Assembly: GCA_026125625.1 (NCBI GenBank)
Contig: JAHCKU010000075.1
Coordinates: forward strand, 1 to 10,193
Length of the DNA: 10,193 nucleotides
Source of the DNA: Burkholderiales bacterium
GTDB lineage: Bacteria; Pseudomonadota; Gammaproteobacteria; Burkholderiales; SHXO01
Direction: 5' to 3'
A model generated the notes under the pieces. The model saw only the letters and a list, made by a program, of their open reading frames with translations, was not told where the DNA came from and ran no database searches. A program made the translations under genes and the position numbers. Shown piece after piece: positions 1 through 6,389 of the stretch. Position 1 is the stretch's first letter; every line of letters begins with the position of its first letter.

Positions 1-1
1 A

Positions 2-604
2 AGCGAGCAGGCACTGCGTCTCGAAGAGGTCGGGGCACTTCTCGACTCGGGTGCGCTGGTGGCCGACGCCTGCCGTCGCGGGCTGCGCGCGGGCGATCGG
101 TGGCAGCCGCTCGCACGCCGTCCGGTGCTGTTTGCGTTGGCGCTTGCGCTGGCGCAAGCGTGGCCCGGCGAGGTCGATCGGCAAGCTTTGATCACACATG
201 CATTCCGCACCCGCCGCCCCGACGAATCGCATCGCGCGCGCCTGCGCGTCGAGATCGGCCGTCTGCGTGCGCTCGTCGCAGCGTTCGCGCGTATCGAGGC
301 CACCCCGCGCGGCTTCGTCCTCGAGCCGCACAGCGCACATGACGTGGTCGTGTTGGTGCCGCCGATCGAGGGCGATCAGGCATCGCTGCTGGCTCTGCTT
401 GCCGATGGCGCGGCCTGGTCGACTTCCGCCCTGGCGCTGGCTTTGGGGGCCAGTCAGCGCACGGTGCAACGCGCGCTGGTCGAACTCGAAGCCGCCGGAA
501 GGGTGCGCTCGATCGGGCAGGCGCGAGCGCGTCGCTGGCTGTCACCTCCGATCGCGGGATTCACGACAATCTTGTTACTCCCTGCTTCGCTACCGCTTGC
601 GTAG
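2..604 (+). CDS. Transcriptional regulator with two winged-helix segments, 5' end missing
   Basis: The frame is open from the left edge, so the gene begins outside the window; 200 residues are visible and a GTG at 59 is probably internal. A segment with the pattern RARLRVEIGRLRALV followed by IEATPRGFVLEP resembles the recognition helix and wing of OmpR/BTAD-type winged helices. About 35 residues later a second helix-turn-helix (LALALGASQRTVQRALVELEAAGRV, cited here as its key pattern SQRTVQRAL) resembles DeoR/MarR-like domains. The tail GFTTILLLPASLPLA is hydrophobic but short. The protein probably binds DNA as a one-component regulator. The downstream propeller gene starts 52 bp later with its own strong ribosome site, which suggests a shared transcript. 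The ligand and targets are unknown, and the missing N-terminus could carry a sensor domain. Confidence 0.72.
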   Translation, partial: SEQALRLEEVGALLDSGALVADACRRGLRAGDRWQPLARRPVLFALALALAQAWPGEVDRQALITHAFRTRRPDESHRARLRVEIGRLRALVAAFARIEATPRGFVLEPHSAHDVVVLVPPIEGDQASLLALLADGAAWSTSALALALGASQRTVQRALVELEAAGRVRSIGQARARRWLSPPIAGFTTILLLPASLPLA

Positions 605-656
605 AGTTGTCTCGACGCGCCGATGCGAGGCGCACAGCACAGGAAGGAGTCAGGCA

Positions 657-1334
657 ATGAATCGCAAGACAGGTAACGACAGGCCCCAGGCATCCGCGCG
701 TGCCGCCGAAGTCGTGCGCGAGTACGGCCCCTTCGTCGGCGCCGACCGTATACACGGCGTCACCCACGACGGCCGCCGTGTGTGGGCTGCCACGGACACC
801 AGGCTGATCGCCATCGATCCCGAAAGCGGCGAGGTCGTGCGCACGCTCGAGCGCGCCTGCGACGCCGGCACCGCCTTCGATGGCACCTACCTCTATCAGA
901 TCGCCGAAGCGCGCATCGACAAGATCGATCCCGCCAGCGGTGACGTGGCGGCTTCCATCCCGGCGCCCGGCCACGGCAGCGACTCGGGGCTCACCTGGGC
1001 CGAAGGCAGTCTGTGGGTGGGGCAGTACCGCGATCGCAAGATCCAGCAGATCGATCCCGAGACCGGAGCAGTCAGGCGCACCATCGAATCCAACCGCTTC
1101 GTCACCGGCGTGACCTGGGTCGACGGCGAGCTGTGGCACGGGACCTGGGAAGGCGACGAGAGCGACATCCGCCGCATCGATCCGCACAGCGGTACGGTGC
1201 TCGAGCGACTCGAGATGCCGCGCGGCAGCGGCGTCAGCGGGCTGGAGTCCGATGGTGCGGAACTCTTCTACTGCGGCGGCGGAGCGAGCGGAAAAGTCCG
1301 CGCCGTGCGGCGTCCGAAGACGATCCGATCCTGA
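657..1334 (+). CDS. Vgb/YVTN-like beta-propeller protein
   Basis: A 225-residue protein. The ATG at 657 is chosen because AGGAAGGAG at 641-649 lies 7 bases upstream; the same frame is open further 5' but that stretch overlaps the preceding gene. Four repeats carry the pattern I-D-P-x-(S/T)-G, at residues 53, 90, 132 and 174, each followed by a V-R-T-I/L-like strand. Between them come W/L-W-V/A-G and G-L/V-T-W strands. This is the signature of a beta-propeller of the virginiamycin B lyase (Vgb), YVTN or glutaminyl cyclotransferase-like type. No signal peptide is visible, so it is probably cytoplasmic. The catalytic function is unknown. Vgb-type lyase activity should not be assumed, because the fold is shared by many binding proteins. 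It is probably co-transcribed with the regulator upstream. Confidence 0.8.
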   Translation: MNRKTGNDRPQASARAAEVVREYGPFVGADRIHGVTHDGRRVWAATDTRLIAIDPESGEVVRTLERACDAGTAFDGTYLYQIAEARIDKIDPASGDVAASIPAPGHGSDSGLTWAEGSLWVGQYRDRKIQQIDPETGAVRRTIESNRFVTGVTWVDGELWHGTWEGDESDIRRIDPHSGTVLERLEMPRGSGVSGLESDGAELFYCGGGASGKVRAVRRPKTIRS

Positions 1335-1348
1335 GCGGCATCGTGACC

Positions 1349-1375
1349 ATCCGTTCCGTCCAGGGACGGATGGAT
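1349..1375 (+). terminator. Weak hairpin after the propeller gene
   Basis: CCGTCC and GGACGG (1356-1361 and 1364-1369) form an inverted repeat. It is flanked by ATCC (1349-1352) and GGAT (1372-1375), which can extend the stem across a small internal loop. It lies 14 bases after the stop codon of the propeller gene, where a terminator would be expected. No run of T follows, so intrinsic termination is doubtful and it may only protect the 3' end. Confidence 0.3.
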
Positions 1376-1489
1376 TGCTGAGGGTAAACACACCCGCTGC
1401 GCACGAAAAGGAGCCGATGCACCTGCACGACCTCGCGCTCCACCCGCTTCCAAGACATCACGACCGGCACGGCTGCCGCTGTCGATTTG

Positions 1490-1511
1490 GACCGTGGTCG
1501 TTCGACCAGTC
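1490..1511. promoter_or_regulatory. Palindrome in the MFS leader, possible operator
   Basis: TGGTCG-TT-CGACCA at 1495-1508 is a perfect 6-bp inverted repeat. Outer GAC (1490-1492) and GTC (1509-1511) add three more pairs after a 2-base offset. It lies 87 bases before the start of the MFS gene in non-coding sequence, a usual place for an operator. The TGGT/ACCA half-sites recall GntR-type operators, but the spacing is longer than the FadR pattern. No regulator can be assigned. Confidence 0.25.
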
Positions 1512-1597
1512 AATGCAAGCCGGATCAGCGGCAACGCCCTCCACGGCGATCTGCCCTTCCGTTTGCAGTTTCAATGACATCAAGAGGGAGTAATCAC

Positions 1598-2809
1598 ATG
1601 AAGCTCCACTATGGCTGGGCGATGGTCGCCATCGGCGCGCTGATGACCTGTGTGGCCGTCGGGGCGATGTTTTCGCTGGCGGTGTTCCTCGAGCCGATGA
1701 CCCGGGACACCGGCTGGTCGCGCGCCGCCGTGTCGAGTGCCATGACGCTCAACTTCCTCGCCATGGGGATTGCCGGCTTCGGCTGGGGTGCGCTCAGCGA
1801 CCGCTTCGGCCCACGCCGCGTCGTGCTCGTGGGGTCGGTGCTGCTCGGACTGGGGCTCGCCCTCGCCAGCCGCGCGACGAGCCAGACCGCCTTCCTCCTG
1901 ATCTATGGCCTCATCGTCGGTGTCGCCGCCGGCAGCTTCTTCGCGCCGATGTTCGCAGCCGTCATGCCATGGTTCGAGCGCCATCGCAGCCTGGCCGTCT
2001 CGCTCGTCTCCGTCGGTATCGGCGTCGCGCCGATGACGCTGTCGCCATTTGCCGCCTGGCTCGTATCGCACACCGACTGGCGTACCGCCCAGCTCTCGAT
2101 TGCGCTCCTGGTCTGGGCGCTTCTCATCCCGGCTGCGCTGTTCGTGCGCCAGGCGCCGCCGACGGTCGCAAGCGATGCCGGACCAGTGGATGCACCCGCG
2201 GGCGGCCCAGCCCTGGGCGTGGGCGACGCTCTGCGCTCCCCGCAGTTCATCGTGCTCGCGCTCACCTACTTCGCCTGCTGCGCCGCGCATTCGGGGCCGA
2301 TCTTCCACACCATCAGCTATGCCATCTTCTGCGGCGTGCCGGCCATGGCGGCCGTGACGGTATACAGCGTGGAAGGCCTGGCCGGGCTGGGCGGCCGGTT
2401 GGCGCTGGGCCTGCTGGCCGATCGCTACGGCGTCAAGCAGGTGCTGATCGCAGGGCTCGCCATCCAGGCGTTCGCGGCAGGCGCATTTGTCTTCGCCGCG
2501 CGCCTGGGAGAGTTCTACGCCGTGGCTGCCGTGTTCGGCTTCGCGTACGGCGGCGTCATGCCGCTCTATGCGGTGCTCGCCCGCGAGTATTTCGGCCAGC
2601 GCATCCTCGGCACGATCCTGGGTGCGGCAACGATGGTTTCGAGCCTCGGCATGGCGCTCGGGCCGCTCGGCGGCGGATGGATCTTCGACCGCTTCGGCGG
2701 CTATGCCTGGCTATACATCGGGTCCTTCGTCCTCGGGCTCGGTGCAGTGGCTATCGCATTCGCGTTCCCGCCGATTTCGCGGCCGGCACTGGCTCGCCAA
2801 CCGGCGTAG
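1598..2809 (+). CDS. MFS transporter, monocarboxylate-transporter-like
   Basis: A 403-residue integral membrane protein of usual MFS length with about 12 hydrophobic segments. The ATG at 1598 follows AGAGGGAG (1583-1590) by 7 bases and places the first helix right after MKLHYGW, a common MFS opening. The loop between helices 2 and 3 carries motif A (GALSDRFGPRR, near residues 64-74). A matching copy in the C-terminal half (LLADRYG, residues 272-278) reflects the duplicated six-helix halves. A linker near residues 184-210 rich in Ala, Pro and Gly separates the halves. The SGPIFHTISYAIFCG segment followed by SVEGLAGLGGR resembles MFS members grouped with monocarboxylate or OFA-type carriers, so an organic acid is a reasonable guess, but the substrate is not determined. 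It is probably transcribed alone and converges with the VOC gene, with 30 bp between the stops. Confidence 0.88.
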   Translation: MKLHYGWAMVAIGALMTCVAVGAMFSLAVFLEPMTRDTGWSRAAVSSAMTLNFLAMGIAGFGWGALSDRFGPRRVVLVGSVLLGLGLALASRATSQTAFLLIYGLIVGVAAGSFFAPMFAAVMPWFERHRSLAVSLVSVGIGVAPMTLSPFAAWLVSHTDWRTAQLSIALLVWALLIPAALFVRQAPPTVASDAGPVDAPAGGPALGVGDALRSPQFIVLALTYFACCAAHSGPIFHTISYAIFCGVPAMAAVTVYSVEGLAGLGGRLALGLLADRYGVKQVLIAGLAIQAFAAGAFVFAARLGEFYAVAAVFGFAYGGVMPLYAVLAREYFGQRILGTILGAATMVSSLGMALGPLGGGWIFDRFGGYAWLYIGSFVLGLGAVAIAFAFPPISRPALARQPA

Positions 2810-2839
2810 GCACGCGAATGAGCAGACAGGGTGAATGCC

Positions 2840-3214
2840 TCAACCCCCAAGCCGCTGCACCACGTCGACGCCGATGCCATTGGGATCGACCACGACGAAA
2901 TGGCGATCTCCCCACGGCTCGTCACGCAATTGGACCTCGATGGGAACGCCCAGCGCCTGGATGCGCCGATACTCGGTGTTCGCATCCTCGACATCGACGA
3001 CGATCCACATGCCTTGGCCCTGGAACGCGGGGCGGAAGATTTCCGCCTGCGATTCCAGGCCGGGCTTCATGAAGCCGAGCTCGCTGTCGCCCAGCTTGAG
3101 CAGGACGACCCAGCCATCCTCGCCTTCGTAGAGCACTTCACAACCGAACAGCCGAACGTAGAACGCCTTCGATTCCTGCACCTTCTCGGTGATCACGCCG
3201 GACCAGAATTTCAC
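2840..3214 (-). CDS. VOC-superfamily (glyoxalase/bleomycin-resistance fold) protein
   Basis: A 124-residue protein when started at the GTG at 3214. An ATG at 3235 would add seven residues, but the AAGGAGG ribosome site lies inside that extension, exactly 6 bases before the GTG. The order of elements fits one VOC domain: a strand, then SKAFYVRLFG (residues 15-24), GDSELGFMKPG (42-52), MWIVVDVED (69-77), the helix NTEYRRIQALGVP, and the closing VVVDPNGIGVDVVQ (107-120). Enzymes of this fold bind a divalent metal through His/Gln/Glu. Here the usual first-strand His position is Trp4 and the usual last-strand Glu is Asp117, so a canonical glyoxalase I site looks absent. It may be a binding or resistance protein, or use altered ligands. 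It is the last gene of the minus-strand group, 51 bp after the AraC-type gene. Confidence 0.82.
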   Translation of the reverse strand: MKFWSGVITEKVQESKAFYVRLFGCEVLYEGEDGWVVLLKLGDSELGFMKPGLESQAEIFRPAFQGQGMWIVVDVEDANTEYRRIQALGVPIEVQLRDEPWGDRHFVVVDPNGIGVDVVQRLGG

Positions 3215-3220
3215 TTGCCA

Positions 3221-3227
3221 CCTCCTT
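3221..3227 (-). promoter_or_regulatory. Ribosome binding site that fixes the VOC start
   Basis: On the minus strand AAGGAGG is followed by 6 bases and a GTG at 3214. The alternative ATG at 3235 lies upstream of this site and would translate through it. The GTG start is therefore preferred. Confidence 0.75.
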
Positions 3228-3265
3228 GCAGACATCGATCGGAAGCGGCCATTCTCCCGGACGGA

Positions 3266-4063
3266 TCAGGGCGGGTCTTGCAAGAAAACGACTTCGCGGC
3301 GCGCGAATACTGCAGGAGAGATATCGCCCAGCAGCCTGAACTCGTTGCTCATGTGACTCTGGTCCGAGTAGCCCGCGGCGGCGGCGATATCTGCGAGGGA
3401 TGCAGGTGAAGACGAAACGAGTGCGGATGCGCGGCGAAAGCGCACGATCCTGGAGAACAGCTTCGGGGTGATGCCGACCGTTTCGAGAAACACGCGTTCG
3501 AGCTGGCGCGGGCTCTTCCCGAGCATCGCCGCGATCGCCTTGATGCGCAGCATGCCGTGGGCAGCCTCGATCGCATCGATGACACGATCGATTCCGCCTG
3601 GTGCCGGCCGATGCTTCAGGACGTGTCGTTCCAGCGCTGTGTCGAGCAACGAGAACACACCGTGCTCGTGCACACTCTCCGGGACGCCATCCAGGGCAGG
3701 CTCGAGCAGCCCTGCCGTGCTTTCGCAGCAGTCGGTCAGCTCCATCGCGGAAGCAGCCAGGAAATGGCGGCTGCGTCCCGGCTTGAAGCGGATGCCGAGG
3801 TAATGACTGCCGACTTCGACCGGAACCTCACGGCGGGCGGTGGTGGTGCCATAGACCGCACTGCACGCATTGCTGCCGGACACGCTGATGACGACGTCGA
3901 CGCAACCATCGGGCAGGATGTCGTGCGTCCGGTCGGGATTGTTCCGGCACAGCCAATAGTGGCTGACGTATGCCCGCAGCAGATGGGATGGCGGAGATCT
4001 CACCGCTTCACAGCTCATCGCGGAAGGATCCGCGGGCAATGCATCACTCGTCGCGCGCTGCAT
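3266..4063 (-). CDS. AraC-family transcriptional regulator
   Basis: A 265-residue regulator from the ATG at 4063, preceded by GGAG at a 9-base distance. A GTG at 4078 would add five residues and has a poorer ribosome site. The N-terminal part has ILPDGCVDVVI (residues 49-59) and LGIRFKPG (89-96), features of the DUF6597-type sensing domain found in many AraC proteins. The C-terminal domain has both helix-turn-helix units: IKAIAAMLGKSPRQLERVF (about 174-192) and LADIAAAAGYSDQSHMSNEF (about 223-242), then the G-D-I-S-P closing turn. It acts in the cytoplasm as a DNA-binding regulator. It lies between the CDGSH gene (30 bp gap) and the VOC gene (51 bp gap) on the same strand, so it may control this group or itself. 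The effector is unknown. Confidence 0.92.
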   Translation of the reverse strand: MQRATSDALPADPSAMSCEAVRSPPSHLLRAYVSHYWLCRNNPDRTHDILPDGCVDVVISVSGSNACSAVYGTTTARREVPVEVGSHYLGIRFKPGRSRHFLAASAMELTDCCESTAGLLEPALDGVPESVHEHGVFSLLDTALERHVLKHRPAPGGIDRVIDAIEAAHGMLRIKAIAAMLGKSPRQLERVFLETVGITPKLFSRIVRFRRASALVSSSPASLADIAAAAGYSDQSHMSNEFRLLGDISPAVFARREVVFLQDPP

Positions 4064-4093
4064 TTTCCGAATCTCCACGTTCGTTACCGTCCG

Positions 4094-4498
4094 CTACCCC
4101 GCCTCGAATCCCACCTCGCGATGCGTCCCGTCGCAGAACGGCTTGCGCTTCGAGCTGCCGCAGCGGCATAGCGCCGTCTCGTTGCCGCGCAGAAGCACTT
4201 TCCCATCCTCCGTGCGCACTTCGCACCCGCCTTCCAGCTTGAGCGGCCCGTCCTTGCGCGTGCGGATACGCAGCACGCCGGCACCCTGCTCCGGCTCGAT
4301 GCTGCCGACCGACAAAGGCTCCGCGGCCAGACCGGCCTGCGCGTGCGAGCCATCGCAATAGGGCTTGTCGCGGGACAACCCGCAGCGGCACAGCCATGCC
4401 TCCGACGGTGTGGCGATGATCCGGCTGTCGGCAGAGCGAAGCTCGAGTGCGCCGCTGCAGTGGTACGGTCCGTCGGCGTGGACCACGATGACGTTCAC
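4094..4498 (-). CDS. Tandem CDGSH iron-sulfur domain protein
   Basis: A 134-residue protein carrying two complete CDGSH motifs, C-x-C-x2-S-x3-P-x-C-D-G-(S/T)-H. The first is C37, C39, S42, P46, C48, D49, G50, S51, H52; the second is C111, C113, S116, P120, C122, D123, G124, T125, H126. By the known chemistry of the family each can hold a 2Fe-2S cluster with three Cys and one His. The two halves (about residues 10-56 and 84-130) align along their length from a G-P start through the motif, so the gene looks like an internal duplication. No membrane anchor or signal peptide is visible; it is probably a soluble redox or cluster-transfer protein. The GTG start at 4498 overlaps the stop of a seven-codon ORF. 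It lies 45 bp after the dehydrogenase gene and 30 bp before the AraC gene. Confidence 0.9.
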   Translation of the reverse strand: MNVIVVHADGPYHCSGALELRSADSRIIATPSEAWLCRCGLSRDKPYCDGSHAQAGLAAEPLSVGSIEPEQGAGVLRIRTRKDGPLKLEGGCEVRTEDGKVLLRGNETALCRCGSSKRKPFCDGTHREVGFEAG

Positions 4499-4518
4499 GA
4501 TTCGATCTCGCCGCGCAT
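4495..4518 (-). other. Seven-codon ORF overlapping the CDGSH start
   Basis: On the minus strand an ATG at 4518 follows GCAGGAG (4527-4533) by 8 bases, a better ribosome site than the one before the CDGSH GTG. It encodes MRGEIES and its TGA overlaps the GTG as GTGA. This could couple translation from a leader peptide to the CDGSH gene. It could also be chance, or mark a frame error near the true start. Confidence 0.3.
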
Positions 4519-4543
4519 GCTGGCCGCTCCTGCGGCGCCGAAG

Positions 4544-5326
4544 CTACTGCGCCACCCAGCCGCCGTCGACCGACAGCGCGGCGCCGGTGATGGAGGCCGC
4601 GCCGTCTCCGCAAAGAAAGACGGAGAGCGCAGCCACCTCTTCCACCTGCACGAACTGCTTGGACGGCTGGCGCTCGAGCAGGACTTTCTCGATCACTTCC
4701 TCACGCGGCAAGCCGTGCGCCTGCGCCTGGTCGTCGATCTGCTTCTCCACCAGCGGCGTGAGCACGTAGCCGGGGCAGATGGCGTTGCAGGTGATGCCCT
4801 GGCGCGCGGTTTCCAGCGCCACGGTCTTGGTCAGACCGACGATGCCGTGCTTGGCGGCGATGTAGGCGGACTTGTACGGCGAGGCCACCAGGCCGTGCGC
4901 GGAGGCGATGTTGACGATACGGCCCCAGCCGCGGCGCTTCATGCCGGGCAGCGCGGCACGCGTGGTATGGAAGGCGGACGACAGGTTGATGGCCAGGATC
5001 GCGTCCCACTTCTCGGCCGGGAACTCGTCCACCGGCGCGACGAACTGGATGCCGGCATTGTTGATCAGGATGTCCACCGCGCCGAAGGCACGCTCGGCTT
5101 CGGCCATCATGGTCTGGATCTCGGCCGGCTTGCTCATGTCGGCCCCGGAGTATCGGGCGTTGACGCGATGACTGTGCTCCAGCTCGCTGCGCAGCGCTTC
5201 GATCGCGGCCGCATCACCGAAGCCGTTGATCATCACGTTTGCACCCTGCGCCGCCAGCGCGCGGGCGATGGCCGCGCCGATGCCGCTGGTGGAACCGGTG
5301 ACCACGGCCGATTTGCCCTTCAACAT
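4544..5326 (-). CDS. bdhA: D-3-hydroxybutyrate dehydrogenase
   Basis: A 260-residue short-chain dehydrogenase that interconverts D-3-hydroxybutyrate and acetoacetate with NAD(H) in the cytoplasm, part of poly-3-hydroxybutyrate and ketone-body use (EC 1.1.1.30). The cofactor motif TGSTSGIG is at residues 10-17, NNAG at 89-92, and the catalytic tetrad is N114, S142, Y155, K159. The residues known to bind substrate in the Pseudomonas enzyme are all at their family positions: Q94, H144, K152, Q196 and W257. Length and the C-terminal GGWVAQ also match. This makes the assignment more specific than a generic SDR. The ATG at 5326 has GGAG 8 bases upstream. It heads the minus-strand group, 54 bp after the DMT gene, with a candidate promoter in that gap. 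Confidence 0.95.
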   Translation of the reverse strand: MLKGKSAVVTGSTSGIGAAIARALAAQGANVMINGFGDAAAIEALRSELEHSHRVNARYSGADMSKPAEIQTMMAEAERAFGAVDILINNAGIQFVAPVDEFPAEKWDAILAINLSSAFHTTRAALPGMKRRGWGRIVNIASAHGLVASPYKSAYIAAKHGIVGLTKTVALETARQGITCNAICPGYVLTPLVEKQIDDQAQAHGLPREEVIEKVLLERQPSKQFVQVEEVAALSVFLCGDGAASITGAALSVDGGWVAQ

Positions 5327-5355
5327 GCCTGCTTCTCCGAAGACTGTCGGCTTCG

Positions 5356-5384
5356 AGTCTAGCAGAGGGCGTGAGCCGGGCTAA
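5356..5384 (-). promoter_or_regulatory. Candidate promoter for the hydroxybutyrate dehydrogenase gene
   Basis: On the minus strand TTAGCC (5379-5384) and TAGACT (5356-5361) are 17 bases apart, and a TG one base before the second box makes it an extended -10. The match to sigma-70 boxes is 3/6 and 4/6. The upstream box overlaps the stop codon of the DMT gene. It lies 30 bases before the dehydrogenase start, which fits an independent transcript. Confidence 0.35.
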
Positions 5385-6292
5385 GGCGCAGTCCGGGAAG
5401 TGGCAGTACGGGGTTCATAGAGCGCGATCCAGGCAGCGCCGAGCATCAGCATCGCGGCAAAGCCATCGCGTGCGGTCAGCCGCTCGTCGAACACCAGCGC
5501 GCCGAGAATCACTGCGATCAGCGGCGAGACGAAGGCGTACAGCCCAGCGCGCAGCGGCCCCCAGTCGCGCAGCAGGCGAAGATAGATGGTGAACGCCGCG
5601 AGCGAACCGAACAGCACCAGGAACAGCCAGGATGCCGCCACCTCCGGGCGCAGCGCCCGCTGCACCAGGTCGGCCGGCCAGCGCTCGAACAGGCAGGACA
5701 GTCCGACGAGCACGATCCCCCCGATGGTCGTCGCCCAGGCACCGAACCAGATCGGTCCGCGCCGCTGGATCATGGGACGTGCGAGCACCGAGCCCCAGCA
5801 GTAGACCACGGCGCTGGCGGCCACCGCGCCCAGTCCGAGGGCGCCGGAATCACCGGTGCCCTGGGCGAGCGCCGGCGCAAACAGCAACCCCAGGCCGGTC
5901 AGACCGACGGCAAGCGCCAGCAGTCGGCTGAGAAGATAGCGCTCCTGCCCGGCAAGCAGTCCGAAGATGTAGAGACACACCGGGATCAGTGACAAATTCA
6001 CCACCGCGGCCAGGCCGGAAGGCGCGTGCTGCATGCCCCAGAACAGCAGGCCATAGCAGCCGACGATGGCCAGCACGATCGCGGGCGCCAGCGCGCGCAG
6101 CTCGCCGCCGCTCACCTGCAACGATCCACCGCGCTGCAGATGCCACGCCATCATCAGCAGCCCGGCCACGATGAAGCGCGTGCCGGCGAAGAACAACGGC
6201 GGCAGCTGGGCGACTCCGAATCGCATCGCGATCCAGGTCGAACCCCAGATGGCACACATCAGGATGAACAGCGCGGTAGCGGAGCGGGACAA
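5381..6292 (-). CDS. EamA/DMT-superfamily permease
   Basis: A 303-residue membrane protein with about ten hydrophobic helices in two EamA repeats, the usual architecture and length for drug/metabolite transporters. The first repeat opens with CAIWGSTWIAMRFG and closes with NLSLIPVCLYIFGLLAGQE. The second ends with FVSPLIAVILGALVFDERLT, the typical P-x-x-A-x-x-G-x-x-x-x-x-E pattern. The start is uncertain. A TTG at 6292 keeps helix 1 whole but has no clear ribosome site, while the next ATG at 6259 would cut into helix 1. No other start codon exists upstream in frame. Substrates of such proteins (amino acids, metabolites, drugs) cannot be told from sequence. It is separated from the DUF2917 gene by a hairpin and so is probably its own unit. 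Confidence 0.87.
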   Translation of the reverse strand: MSRSATALFILMCAIWGSTWIAMRFGVAQLPPLFFAGTRFIVAGLLMMAWHLQRGGSLQVSGGELRALAPAIVLAIVGCYGLLFWGMQHAPSGLAAVVNLSLIPVCLYIFGLLAGQERYLLSRLLALAVGLTGLGLLFAPALAQGTGDSGALGLGAVAASAVVYCWGSVLARPMIQRRGPIWFGAWATTIGGIVLVGLSCLFERWPADLVQRALRPEVAASWLFLVLFGSLAAFTIYLRLLRDWGPLRAGLYAFVSPLIAVILGALVFDERLTARDGFAAMLMLGAAWIALYEPRTATSRTAP

Positions 6293-6325
6293 CGTCGGAA
6301 CGGGGACGGTCGGGGGCAGCGCGCG

Positions 6326-6331
6326 AGTATA
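6326..6331 (-). promoter_or_regulatory. Candidate -10 box for the DMT permease gene
   Basis: TATACT on the minus strand matches the sigma-70 -10 box in 5 of 6 positions and lies 33 bases before the TTG start. The box expected 17 bases upstream, TTATCC, is poor. A transcript from here would have a leader of about 26 bases, consistent with the TTG start. Confidence 0.3.
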
Positions 6332-6352
6332 GCGGTCGGCAGACAGCAGGAT

Positions 6353-6377
6353 AACGGAGCGAGACGCTCGCTCCGTT
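6353..6377 (-). terminator. Perfect 11-bp hairpin after the DUF2917 gene
   Basis: AACGGAGCGAG (6353-6363) and CTCGCTCCGTT (6367-6377) are perfect inverted repeats around a 3-base loop. The hairpin lies 13 bases past the DUF2917 stop on the minus strand. It is GC-rich, but the bases after it (ATCCTGC) are not a T run, so it is an imperfect intrinsic terminator. It should separate the DUF2917 unit from the DMT gene. Confidence 0.55.
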
Positions 6378-6389
6378 TCCCTATTCGCG

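Noticed and set aside
657..1334. Virginiamycin B lyase as a specific function for the propeller protein
   Set aside because: Only the repeat fold is visible; lyase active-site residues cannot be placed with confidence.
561..1391. 276-codon minus-strand frame over the propeller gene
   Set aside because: It mirrors the repeated IDP-x-G codons of the sense gene and has no ribosome site or domain of its own.
1580..2308. 242-codon minus-strand frame over the MFS gene
   Set aside because: Highly charged Arg/Glu/His-rich translation typical of the antisense of a hydrophobic membrane protein gene.
4044..4613. 189-codon minus-strand frame overlapping the CDGSH gene in another phase
   Set aside because: Arg-rich low-complexity translation; the CDGSH frame holds two complete motifs over the same bases.
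4343..5362. 339-codon open frame on the plus strand over the dehydrogenase and CDGSH genes
   Set aside because: It is antisense to two genes with intact catalytic and cluster residues and shows no recognisable domain.
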